From NCBI GenBank assembly GCA_001600875.1, contig BCLD01000009.1, positions 999,492 to 1,034,134 of the forward strand: DNA of 34,643 nt, read 5' to 3'. The position numbers and the translations under genes were made by a program. This document shows positions 1 to 10,500 of the stretch, one piece after another. The stretch comes from Solicoccozyma terricola (taxonomy: Eukaryota; Basidiomycota; Tremellomycetes; Filobasidiales; Piskurozymaceae). Position 1 is the first letter of the stretch, and each line of letters opens with the position of its first letter. The notes beneath the pieces are model-generated. The model had not been told where the DNA came from. It was given only the letters and a program-made list of their open reading frames with translations, and did no database searches.

Positions 1-24
1 GGGAAATAGGATATAACAACTCAC

Positions 25-1716
25 GTATTGGACTCGAGTACGAACGGCTAATGACTTGAATTCCTTGGGTAAGACATCGAACATCGTCACCCCACTAACG
101 ACTAAACCATCAAACCCCCCCAAATCAATCAATCAATCAATCAATGAATCCCCCCCCCCCCCTCTAACCCCAACGGAACACTCAACCCCATCCATCCGAA
201 CTCACAAGCAGTAGTACCTAACGGAACCACCAATTCATCTCCTGTCCCATCATCATATCTACATACTTGTTGATCTCCACCTGGAACTTGAACTGCGTAT
301 AAGGTTGTAACTTTCGGTGGGGAGAGGTCGTAGAGTGCTGCGTCGATGTGCCTGTAACGAGGAAGGAGTTATGGGAAAGCGGGGTGGGGGGGGAGGAAGG
401 GGAAACGATAAGTTGTATGTTACACCTCTTCCCCGGAGCCAAAAGGCTGTTGCTCGCTGCGTTTGCGCGAAAGATCGTATTGCTCAATACGTTGTCAAGA
501 CAATAGTCTTGGCGGAACGAAGAAATGAGTCCTTCGCGACAGCAAATAAATGAGTGTTCGCGGAGTAAATAAATGAGTGCTCGCGGAGCGCAGAAATGAG
601 TCCTCCCTCGCAAAGCGAAGAGATAACGGGTCGCTGCGCTCGCAAAAGAAGAGCTCCGGGATGGGAGCAAAGTCTTTCGCTCCGCGAAGAAATGAATGCT
701 CCCTACGCTCTCGAAGCAAATAAATGCATGATCGTCACCCTCGCAAAAGAAGAGCTCCGGGACGGGAGCAAGGTCTTTTCGCTCCGCGAAGAAAATGAGT
801 GCGAAACAAAGAAATAGACTGCTCGCCACTCGCAGAAGAACAACTCCGGGACGGAAGCACAGGTCATTCCACTCCGCAAAAGAAATGAAGTTCTCGCTAC
901 GCTCACATAAGAAAGTTCGCTACACTCGGAGGTGCCTGATGAGATCAAGGTCCGCTCTGCAACGTAACCCCACGAAGAACAGAAACGCTCTCTACGCTCT
1001 CTACACGACTCACCATCTATAAAACCTAGTAAACCCTTTCTTCTCATCTTCCTCACTAACCACGACCTTATGAAACCCCCTATGATTCGGATGTTTTAAT
1101 CTCGCATCCTCTAATCCTTCCCATTTATCTATTAAACCATTTCCAATCAATTGGACTTGGGGTTGGTGGGGGATTGTTTTTAGATCTGGATGAAGGATTG
1201 AGGTTTTTTGGTCTGAGGGTTTGGTTGGTCCGTGGCCGTAGATTTGGGTAGTTGGGTCGAAGGACTGAGGGGGGGTGGGGAGGTGGGGAGGTGGGGGGTC
1301 GAGGGGACAGGTTCAGGTTAGACGTGTGTTGGTCCAACGAGATAGATGGGGAATTCTATCAAACCCCCAACTCACCTTTGTCAACTCGTATTGCTCCTTC
1401 GGAGTGATATCTAAACCTTTAAACAGTAACAACCCATACTTTTATGACCCCAAAACACCGCCGTGGTTAAAAAACAAAAAAAGAAAACACCACAATCAGC
1501 CCCTCCCCTCCCTCCTCTTCAATTGTATCCAACGACCAAAACCCCGCATCAACTCACCAAATACAACGCCTGATGTATTTCCTCAATTTGTTCCTTTGTA
1601 GCTTCACCTGGTACAAACCCCGTACATATTCTTCCGAATGATGAGAATGCAGATGGGTCTGCGGATGGAGGGAGTGGGAGTGGGGAGAAAGTTAGATTGG
1701 TGGTGCGGGAGACCAT
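25..1716 (-). CDS. xanA: Fe(II)/2-oxoglutarate dioxygenase, TauD/XanA type (3' end beyond the window)
   Basis: Exons by frame and splice sites: 1716-1558, 1438-1376, 1264-1014, 351-206, 101-25; the next donor (GTGAGT) lies at 24-19, so the C-terminus is outside the window. The start is the ATG at 1716, giving MVSRTTNLTFSPLPLPPSAD. Residues 1-53 contain SSFGRICTGFVPGEA. Residue 83 begins YGHG, followed by HPDLKTIPHQPQVQLIGNG. The iron-binding HxD motif is W158-H159-I160-D161, with W158 split between exons 3 and 4, then AALYDLSPPKVTTLYAVQVP. The last exon reads FVSGVTMFDVLPKEFKSLAV. This order matches fungal TauD-family enzymes of the xanthine dioxygenase type, which hydroxylate xanthine to urate using 2-oxoglutarate and Fe(II), normally in the cytosol. 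A related sulfonate or other TauD dioxygenase cannot be excluded. The second iron-binding histidine lies outside the window. Intron 3 (352-1013) is unusually long because it holds a repeat block. Confidence 0.72.
480..960. repeat. degenerate tandem repeat block 1, inside dioxygenase intron 3
   Basis: At least three diverged copies of a roughly 65-base unit start near 639, 739 and 825. They share GAAGAGCTCCGGGA then GGGAGCAA, then CTTT, then a CGCTCCGCGAAGAAA core followed by ATGAGTGC-like ends. Simpler AAATGAGTnCTCGC units precede them from about 520. The block lies wholly inside the intron between exons ending at 1014 and starting at 351. The core also occurs in the opposite orientation in block 2 (2260-2545), inside the neighbouring gene. 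Confidence 0.75.
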
Positions 1717-2055
1717 TGTGGTGGTTGTGGTTGTGGTTGTGGTTGTGGTTGGTTGGGCGGAGTGGGAGTGGGAGTGGTTGCGGGGGAGGTGGATGTAATG
1801 GAATATATAACCCCCGATGTGGATGTAGAGTAATCCTATCGGTGTGCACTATCGCCATCGCCATCGCTATCACCATCGCTATCACCGTCACCGTCACCTC
1901 CGCTCTCCGCTCCGGTCTCATCGGTCTCTTCATCGCCCAAGCACGCGTCGTCGGATGAGAGATAAGGGGTGATTATATAATCAACGGGAAGGTACACCGC
2001 GCCCGGGGAAGGGGGGGGGTACAACCGTATTATCATATACATTATCGTATCGTCA

Positions 2056-3532
2056 TCACAGCTGGCAATTCACCATGAATTGTTGGGCCTGGACGCAGAA
2101 GGCGGAGTGGAGGGAAACAGGTGAAAGAGTAAAGACGTCAGCTATTTCAATCCAAAGGAAAAAAAAGGGGGGTGAAGAAAACGCCGCGACTCTTGAAAAC
2201 AAATCTTCCCACAAGTGGAAAGACAATAAACCCCGGTGGTTCTTTTGACAAAGCGGAGCTATATTACTTCCTTTTCGTCGGTCTACGAGTGAAAAGCGAG
2301 GATTTTCATTTCTTCGTAGAGCGAAGTGAGTTATACTCTCTTTTCGCGCGAACAGAGTGAGCAATGTTACTCCTTCCGCGAGTGAAGCGAGGTATGTTCT
2401 CTCTTTTGCGAAGAGTGAGTAATTTACTCTTTCGCCAGTTCGCCAGTGAAGCGAGCTGTACTAGCTGTACTCTCTCTCTCTCTATCGCGCGAACGGAATG
2501 AGCGATTATAACTCTTTCCGCGAATGAAACGAGCTACACCCTCTTCTAAAAGACCGGACCTCTCCCCCCCCCCCCTCCTTCTCCTCCTTCTCAACTCACT
2601 TTCTTAACCAATACATCCCATTTCAACCCTTTAACACCATTCAAAGCCAATAAAAACAATTCCCTTTCTTCTCCCTCTCCGCCTTGTCCTTGTCCCCCGC
2701 CTTGTCCAGTTTGATATCCACGTTGTGTATCATTCATTCCTACGAAACTATTTGTGTGATTCCCACCCCCACCCACGCCGCCCCCGCCGCCGCCGCCGCC
2801 GGTGGAGTGAAGTGAATTTCGTGATGGTAGTGGAGTGGAACGATGATGTGATTGTTCAGGATGAAGAGGAGTTAGAAGGGATGGGGATAATGGGATAGTG
2901 AATGGAGTGAGGAGGATTCGACCTAGCTGGAGGGGGGAGAGGGGGGAGAGGGGGGGGGGGGGGGGTTGGTAAGAAAAGGGGAAATCAATCAATCAGTATT
3001 CATCCTCGTGTTTTTAGAAACGTTTCCACCGTTTCAATACGTTATTGAGAAACCCCCCCGGCCTCACCTCGCATTCAACTTTAACATCCTTCATTCCTAA
3101 ATCATTTAACACTTCACCCCTAGATGAATTCCATTGTGAACTTGATAAACCTAATAATAATCGATTCCGTTCTGCGATTTCCATATAAGGTTCTTCATCC
3201 TCTTCTTCTTCATCTTCTTCGATTTCATCTGATACTTGTTGTTGTCGTCGTTGGTGGTGGTGGTCATCATCGACCTGTTGATTGTCTTGTGTTGATTCGA
3301 TCGTCATATCATCCATATCATCCTCCAACACCCCCACCCCATTCTTCCCCCCCTCCCCCTCCCCCTCCCCCACTCCACCCCCACCCCCAACCCAATCAGA
3401 AGAAGTAGTCGAACAAGAAACTAAAATCTGTCCATGTGGTAATAAAACAATCGCAGTATGTGGACCTGCGTATGGATCTTCTGTTAAGAGGGATAGAAGT
3501 TGGTGGCGGAGGTAAGATGGACGGAGGAGCAT
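2056..3532 (-). CDS. LAMTOR2: LAMTOR2-like roadblock/LC7 protein (Ragulator subunit candidate)
   Basis: Exons 3532-3068, 2926-2600 and 2088-2056 give about 274 residues. The start MLLRPSYLRHQLLSLL followed by HTAIVLLPHGQILVS resembles the first strand and helix of LAMTOR2 (MLRPKALTQVLS...LLNNEGSLLAYSG). After exon 1 joins exon 2, VKVECELGRILLTPF matches the region before the last helix, and the tiny last exon completes WDVLVKKAQQFMVNCQL. LAMTOR2 is a small (about 125 residue) scaffold subunit of Ragulator on the lysosome or vacuole, controlling Rag GTPases and TORC1. Here the fold would be interrupted by a Gly-rich loop, an acidic stretch (EEDEEEEDEE) and a second Gly/Gln-rich loop, so the protein is double the usual length. 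An in-frame upstream ATG at 3616 would add 28 Thr/Pro/His-rich residues. I prefer 3532 because it fits the family. The last intron (2089-2599) carries repeat block 2. The join to the 11-codon last exon is the weakest step. Confidence 0.5.
2260..2545. repeat. degenerate repeat block 2, inside LAMTOR2-like intron 2
   Basis: Units of about 60 bases repeat the pattern TCGCGCGAACnnAnTGAGC, then ACTCnTTCCGCGAnTGAAnCGAG. The stretch CATTTCTTCGTAGAGCGAA at 2307-2325 is a near match to the reverse complement of 676-694 and 779-797 in block 1. The two blocks are therefore related and inverted with respect to each other. A short CT dinucleotide run lies at 2471-2483. Confidence 0.7.
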
Positions 3533-4077
3533 TGTTGGGATAGGTGGGTGGGGGTGGTAGGTGGTGAGTGGTGGGTGGGTGGTGGTGACGGTGATGACCC
3601 CTGCGGACTTGTTCAACTAACAATCACGTGCAATCATGAATGACGACCCCCCCCCTCGCCACATCCCTATCCCAATATCAACCAGTACCCCCAACCAACT
3701 CCTTACATGTACCCATCCGAACAGACATAACAACACAACTCATGGTTTTATTGCTCTCATTGCTCCACATTTTATCATCTTCTATTTCCTGTGTAATTCG
3801 GAGTCAGGCTCCAGTATCCCCTTTCCCACGTCCAAGGTATATTTCCCTCTTTCTCTACAAGTTCGTCATCTGCCCCCGGCATTCTCCCTTCTTCGTGTCC
3901 TTGGGGGTTATTTCCCACTCTGGAACCCTCCAATGTCCTTCCCATTGGGTTCAGATGGTCGACAAGGGATATCCAGGGAAGATTTATAAAAAAAATACAA
4001 ACTGGTGCAACCACAGAGCGTAGGGTGTTATCCAAGTAATCCCAGAAATGCGGGCAAAAAAATAAAATAAAAATAAA
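3533..4077. promoter_or_regulatory. divergent intergenic region, left part
   Basis: This spans the 5' flank of the LAMTOR2-like gene up to the 5S rRNA gene. Short overlapping open frames on both strands (for example plus 3640-4023, minus 4113-3775) show no recognisable domain or conserved splice pattern. I see no convincing gene here. Confidence 0.4.
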
Positions 4078-4079
4078 AA
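4055..4079 (-). terminator. RNA polymerase III terminator of the 5S gene
   Basis: Immediately after the 5S 3' end the minus strand reads TTTTTATTTTTATTTTATTT and then more T residues. That is several T4-T7 runs, the standard polymerase III stop signal. Confidence 0.85.
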
Positions 4080-4195
4080 CCACAGCACCTAGGATTCCCG
4101 CGTGGTCCCCCACCGTGGTACTAACTAGGCGGCACTCTGGTTAACTGCGCAGATCGGACGGGATGCGGTGCTTTCAGAGTCCTATGGCCGTGGAT
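4078..4195 (-). rRNA. 5S ribosomal RNA
   Basis: Read on the minus strand from 4195, the sequence begins ATCCACGGCCATAGGACTCT and continues with GAAAGCACCGCATCCCGTCC, then GATCTGCGCAGTTAACCAGA, GTGCCGCCTAGTTAGTACCA, CGGTGGGGGACCACGCGGGA and ATCCTAGGTGCTGTGGTT. This is the canonical eukaryotic 5S rRNA layout: the first and last bases pair as helix I, and an RNA polymerase III internal control region lies in the middle. Length is 118 nt, as expected. It stands alone between protein genes, as dispersed 5S genes do in many fungi. Confidence 0.95.
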
Positions 4196-4625
4196 AATAT
4201 TACCTGCAGTGTTGACATGATAATAACCTGGAAGGTATATAACTGTTTTCGAATGCACTTGGTAAAGAATTACTAGACCTATTGCCTTGTGTCAAAATAC
4301 AGCCATTTCGACACTCTAGGAACTAATGCAGCATTCCCTAATCGTTTCCTTCTTTTAACATTACTCGTTGACTGTCCCTTATCCCGGTACCAATTTCCAT
4401 TTGTATACCTAGTAGAAAGAGAAATGTACGGGAGAATGGTCTGATTGCTGGGTCCAGGGATATGCTGGCGGGGGGGATGGATGGATGGTGTTGAATCGTG
4501 TGAATCATAGAATCACGTGGTTTTATCGAATCCCACTCAATCGGGGTGTCACAACACACCACAAGCTGCCCAGCCTACTAAACCTTGGGAGATATCCAAA
4601 CACCCCCCACAGGTCACATATCATC
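4196..4625. promoter_or_regulatory. intergenic region between the 5S gene and the phosphotransferase start
   Basis: About 430 bases hold the 5' flank of both the 5S gene (minus) and the phosphotransferase (plus). No recognisable gene or clear promoter motif was seen. Confidence 0.4.
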
Positions 4626-4804
4626 ATGAAGTTCACTAAATCACAATTAGATGGTTTATCAAAATATAAATATTCAGGAATAGACAAGTGAGTAGGGACG
4701 AGTCCGTTCGTCCGTTCGTCCGCCTTGGGGTAATCTTTAATTCGTCCGTAATTATATCGTGAATCCTTTTGAGAGCTGATTTCCTCCTTCTCCTCCTTCC
4801 TCTC

Positions 4805-4843
<39 letters not shown>

Positions 4844-7295
4844 CCAACCCCCACCCGCGCCTCCTTGCAATCGGATGAAAAACTAACGCAGATCATTTCT
4901 ATCAAGAACGATACTCACACCGTATTGGAATACATTAGTAAAGTTATTTCCAAAGACTATCGCTCCGAATACAGTGAGTTGGTTAGTGGGGCCCTCCGCC
5001 GGGGGGTTGGGGGGGGGGGAGGGGTCTGGTCATTGTTGGAATGTTAAAGCCCTCCAATTTCATTTGATACTGTTTCTCATCACGTACCTATCCTCCTCTT
5101 CCGATCTATCACAACCCCTTCGTCAATATCAATAATCCAATCTATGGAACCCCCCCCCCCCCCCACCCACATAGATTACATTCGTAGGACTATGTTTCGT
5201 GTTTACAAATGTAGCTACGCTATTATACCTAGATCCAACATATAGTGGGAAAGTTTTACCTCATTGGGTTTATTTCAGGTTCGTTTTTTTCCCCCGTTTT
5301 CCCCGTTTCAATTTCTTTACTCAGTCTTCTACCCGACACCGGTCTACTGATGTTGTTGTTGGTGGTGGTGTTGTAAAACAAACGCTGATGATTTTACACT
5401 CTCGCTCATTTTCCTTTCTCCCCTACTCTTTCTTCCAATACGTCTCCGTCTCCGTCTCCGTCTCGTCTCTCTTCTTACAGTTGGGCATTCGGTTTATTCG
5501 CATATCAATCGATGGATGCGATTGATGGGAAACAAGCGAGGAGGACTGGGATGTCTGGACCGTTAGGAGAGATGTTTGATCATGGTTGTGGTGAGTGTAT
5601 AGAGGAGGGGCGTGGGGGAGTGAGGGTGAGGGTGAGGGTGGGGCAGGGAGGGAGAAGGAGGGGGGGGGGCGGGCGTATGGAAGTGGGAAAGAGTGGGGAA
5701 TGAAGCGCGGATGGACGGATAGAGGGAGAGGGGTGGGCACGAATGGATTATAGTATTGCCAATGATCATCTGAGGGAGGTCAGCGGAGGTCGTCGGAGAC
5801 CACCACTGTGTTTTTCTTTACGCGGGGGTATCATTTGGTGTTTCTATGATCGCGCTTGTGCTATGAAGGCGGTCGAATTAATCTCGCATTGGAACCTGGA
5901 GAATCGCAACCACTGACATATTTGCCCCCATCCGTTGGTATTATTTTCGGTCGGCTTGCCGTTTGCTATCAAAACAGATGCAATCAACACCACCGTGAGT
6001 TTTACATACCTGGTCATTTCCACATCGTTTTCGTTTCCGTATTTATAAAAAATGTATTCACTCCCCCCCCCCCCCCCCCGCGGCATCCACACAAACAGCT
6101 CGAGGTCCTACTCTGCCAAGCTGCATTCGGTAAGACTAGATCATGGTGGACGGTTGCTACAATGTCAGCGACGTTGGGTAACTTTTACCTATCGACGTGA
6201 GTAAGCCTGGCGGGCGGGCGGGTTTTTTTATCGTGATCATTTCGACTGACCGACGAATTTGTCGTTCATCACACCCTACCCCGCAGCTGGGAGGAATATC
6301 ATACTGGTGAGGCGGGGAGATCCGCTCGTGTCCGGTCCCTTTGGAATCCGGAGGAGGAAGTGTAGTGCTGAAGAAAAAAACAACAACACTTGGTCCGCCC
6401 TCGCGTTTTAACAGGCACCCTCTTCCTCTCCGCGTTTTCTGGACCTGTGGAAGGTATCCTTATGATCTGTGTCATCTACCTCATCACTGGTTTCGTCAGC
6501 CCGTCGTTATGGTCCACTCGGGTAATCGATCTCGTTCCATTCTTTGTTGGCGCATTTGATCGACGTGCCAAGTTGTTAGGAGGTAAAGATCGAGCTGAGA
6601 GTGTATCGTTTGTCGAGTTGGGGAATACGTTTCATCGTTGGTTGGATGGGTTTGGAACTATTGGTGGGGAGGATGGAATGGCGTTGAATGATGCGTTCTT
6701 GTGGTTTGGAGCGATTGGATTGGTAGGGAACGTCGTTAACAGGTGAGAGGAAAGGCGCCGAGCTGGAGATGTGGTTGAAAATTTGAAAAAGAAAAGGGAA
6801 CGAAAGAAGAAACAGAAATACGGACGAACGGACGGCTGACGTTCTTTTGATACGCCCCCACGCCCACGCCCACGCCTCCTACCATCCAACCAGCTATTAC
6901 AACGTCATTCAATCCCGCCGAAAGAACAATTTACCAATCGTACCACCTCTCGCTGGACTCATTCCATTTGTAATTCACACTCTCGTTCTTGTCGCTTGGT
7001 TGGCTGGTCCGACAGTTGACGTCGTACATTCGTCAATGTTGTTACCTTTCATCGGGTACTGGGGAATGACGTGAGTTTCGTGTGGATTCCTCGAAGTATC
7101 CACTGACGAGGGATTTTGGGATTTTTTTTCTTTTTCTTTTTCCCTTCGCGGACAACTCGAAAACAGCTTCGCATACCAAGTCTCACACTTGATCCTCGCT
7201 CACGTCACTAAATCTCCATTCCCATATTTCAATGGGATGATGCTATGGACTCTCCTCGGTGCTCTTGATGCAAATGCTCCAATCTTATTCGGGAG
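4626..7295 (+). CDS. CPT1: choline/ethanolaminephosphotransferase (3' terminal exon missing)
   Basis: Ten exons: 4626-4687, 4892-4973, 5175-5278, 5481-5590, 5978-5994, 6099-6196, 6287-6306, 6415-6742, 6894-7070, 7167-7295. All phases agree. The protein opens [20 protein letters not shown] and carries [11 protein letters not shown]. The CDP-alcohol phosphotransferase motif is D95xxD98G99xxA102R103-x8-G112-x3-D116-x3-D120, and the D120 codon is split between exon 4 and the 17-nt exon 5. Several hydrophobic helices follow, as expected for an integral ER/Golgi membrane enzyme. It transfers phosphocholine or phosphoethanolamine from the CDP derivative to diacylglycerol, the last step of the Kennedy pathway. 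Which headgroup is used cannot be told. The reading stops at [11 protein letters not shown] with a GTATGG donor, about 375 residues in. The family normally has one more hydrophobic segment, which is absent before the poly-C tract at 7366. Confidence 0.93.
4806..4842 (+). repeat. poly-C tract in phosphotransferase intron 1
   Basis: An uninterrupted run of 37 C, inside the intron between 4687 and 4892, about 50 bases before the acceptor. Confidence 0.95.
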
Positions 7296-7363
7296 GTATG
7301 GTCGTTTTTGATTCTCGTTCATATGGCCCGATGATGGTATTGACGGAACGGGTTTAATTCCTC

Positions 7364-7365
<2 letters not shown>

Positions 7366-7447
<82 letters not shown>

Positions 7448-7508
7448 NCCCCCCNGGGCCAAAACCCCCCCCCCCCCCCCCCCCCACCCCCCCCCCCCCC
7501 CCCCCCCC
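7366..7508. repeat. poly-C tract with ambiguous bases, probable assembly collapse
   Basis: Over 140 bases are almost pure C, with N at 7448 and 7455 and a small island GGGCCAAAA in between. To the left is a phosphotransferase intron that never reaches its last exon. To the right, about 70 bases of leader precede the kinase start. The tract probably stands in for missing sequence. Confidence 0.8.
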
Positions 7509-7578
7509 TCGTCTTTCACTCTCAACACCTCATCCAATCATCCCAACACACACACATAACACCATCTGCTCTTCATGG

Positions 7579-10500
7579 ATGGATCAAACAAGACGTTCCC
7601 ATCCTGACCGTTCTGCTTCATCGCGCAATAACACTTCCACCACTTCCAACTACTACTTTGCAAATCAACTCGATTCCGGATCAGTACAGTCCTACGTCGC
7701 TTCTTCCGCTTCCATCTCAAGACAAACGAATAGATCGTTTCCTTCACAAGTAGGAGGAGAAGGTGGTGGTGGTAGTGGTGGTGGTTTTGGTGAACACAAC
7801 GCCAACGACGACAACAACAACGACGACAGACGGAGATACAACACTGGTTTCCCTGGTGCTCTGCGTACTTTACATACCGAATTGTATCGAGGAGTCACTC
7901 AACAAGACGGACGATTTCTTCCCCAACAACCTTCCTCTCAAGGTGTTATACCACCTCGATCGAGAGTAAGAGTACCTCTCATTTCAGATTTATCTCCACG
8001 GAGAGAATATCGTTTACTCTCTCGACTTGGTGATCCGGTGAGAAGCGGCGGCGACGGCGACGGCGGCGGTGAACAACATCAAGAGGGAGCATTGAGATAC
8101 AACGAAGAGGTCAACGACGGCAGCAAGTTGTTGACGACGACGACGACGACGAGGACGACAACAACGAGAGGCGAGTGCTATCAACATCGACCAACACAAT
8201 CTTCTTATCACCTTCTACCAAGACCTCATCATCAAACAAACGCTTACGTCGATACCCAACCGACGTCGTCTCCACCAGTAGCAGCGACGCAATACGAAGC
8301 TTTCAACTACCTTTCATATCCATCACCATCCCCTGATCCTCTCGCTCCTACACCTCGATTCCCCCAACCTCTAACACGACCTTGGGACGAATCATTCAGA
8401 TCAGAACGTACTTCTACAACTGGTGGTATTACTTTTCGAGATTCAAACGGGACATCTTATACACCATCATCACCACCTCGATCGTATCAGGAAGATCAAA
8501 GACAATATAATACGTCGAATACATCTCAATATCTCGTCGTTCCTTCTCATCATCCTACTCATCATTCGAGTCGCGAATCGATCGGATCAATAACCAACTC
8601 GAGACCTTCAACATACCCTTCTAATCCCCCGATCGCTTCATCCTCATCATCATCGACGGCGACGACGAACGACCTTCGAATTCGTTGTCCAACACCCGAC
8701 CTCCTCTACATCCTTGACCCAAACGAACCACCACCACCACAGTCCTCTTCATCTCGTTTAAATTACGCAGATATCATAGCACTCGAACAGCAACGTGCTG
8801 AAGTTGCGATTTGGAAAGAACAAGATCAATTCAGAAAAAATCGTAAACAAATCGTAGAAACTAAAGGTATTGAATCATTGACGTATATTCATCCAACTAG
8901 TTTATTACGACCGATTTATCCAGTTGTTTTTGCTTCTCCATCGATTGGTAGGGATTCGACGAGATATTCTCAACCTGGAATACATATCATTCCTCAACCG
9001 ATTAACATCGATCCTCTCGGTAGAATGCCACCTAGAAAAGCAGTAGCAGCGAGACCAAGGGCGGCGGCGGCAGCGGCGGCGGCATCAGCAGCAGCCGCGG
9101 GGATGGTAGTTGGCGGTGGGGCTGGAGCCGAGGTCACTAATTCGGGAAGACGGAAAGAGGTTCATCTCATTGGTGGGAAAGAAACATCAGTGACGATTCT
9201 AAGTGATAGTGAAGATCCAGTAACAAATGGATCAACCAAAGTTATACAACCTACGATCTCAGTACCAAGACGGAGAGCTCCTGTTAGAGCTGCGGCTCAA
9301 GCTACGGTCGCGAACGCACAGGCAAATGCAAACGCACAAGCGAATGGAAATGGGACAGCTGGATCGAGTACTAGGAAGAGGAAGGTGGCGGATGATGATT
9401 CGGCATCGGTAGTGGGACCTGCTTCTAAAAGAGTTGGGAAAGTGAATGGGAAAGCTGCGGTGAGTGGTCTGCGTGCCCCCGGGGGGGGGGGGGGNGGTTT
9501 CATTGAATCATGCTTCGTCGAATGTTTATGAATATTGATCCGTTTGCCAATTTTCTTTTCTTTTCCATCACACAACAGACATCGGCGTCGTCGGCAACAC
9601 AGAGCACCATCGCCACAGCGATCGGCGCCAGCGCGACTGAAGCCGTCATGAACTCTTACAAACAGAAACATCCTGCATTGAACCATGTACCACCTCCGAC
9701 TTTGGCGTCGGGAAGTGGAGCAGTGGTATTGGGACAAACGACAGTGGAGGGTCCTCCATGGGATGATAAGGATGGACATTACATCGTTCAACCGAATACA
9801 CTGTTTGGGATAAAGGATAGATGTGAGAGAAAACCTTGCACGCGCTTTGGTGGAGATTCCACGCCGAGCTACCTGAAACTAACACAGCCCCCCCCTCTCC
9901 CCCCACCCCACCCCCCGAATCAGATCGCATCATCCGTCTCCTCGGTCAAGGGACATTTGGCAAGGTCGTCGAAGCGAGAGAACAGGCAACGAATCGGAAA
10001 GTCGCAATCAAGATCATTCGTGCTGTGCAAAAATATCGAGATGCAAGTTCGATTGAAATCAGAGTGTTACAAGCGTTGCGGAAAGGTGATCCGACGAATA
10101 TCTAGTGAGTCTTCTTTTTTCTTTGAGATTTTTTTTTTTTAATCTCTTTACGAGGGTTGATTGCGGAGCTGGCGCTGACGCTCACCCCGCCCCCCTCCCA
10201 ACCCCCCACCCCCCATCCCCCAGCAAATGCATTCACCTCCTTGAAACGTTCGACTTTCGTAACCACGTCTGTCTCGTCTCTGAGCTATTTGGAATGAGCG
10301 TATTTGATTTTCTCAAGGAGAACAAGTTTCAACCTTTCCCAGAGAGACATATACAGGATTTCGCCAAGAGTTTGTTGAAGAGTTTGTCATGTGAGTTGTG
10401 GCCGCCCCCGGGGGGGGGGAGGGGGGAAGAGTGGCGGGGGATATTCTGCTGATTCCGTGAACCCCCATGTTCATCCAATCCAACCAGACGTACATAGTTT

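Noticed and set aside
218..829. 203-codon minus-strand open frame through repeat block 1
   Set aside because: Only its end is a real exon (351-206). The rest runs through intronic repeats and contains repeat-derived peptides such as FFAERK.
480..960. CRISPR array
   Set aside because: Units are degenerate, spacers are not unique and regular, and the host is a eukaryote.
1604..1958. Open frames on both strands with Trp-Leu, His-Asn and Ala-Met repeats
   Set aside because: They come from simple repeats such as GGTTGT and CCATCG upstream of the dioxygenase start. The dioxygenase exon 1 explains the coding part in another frame.
3636..4113. Three overlapping 110-127 codon frames in the intergenic region
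   Set aside because: They overlap each other on both strands, show no domain, and the minus one runs into the 5S rRNA gene.
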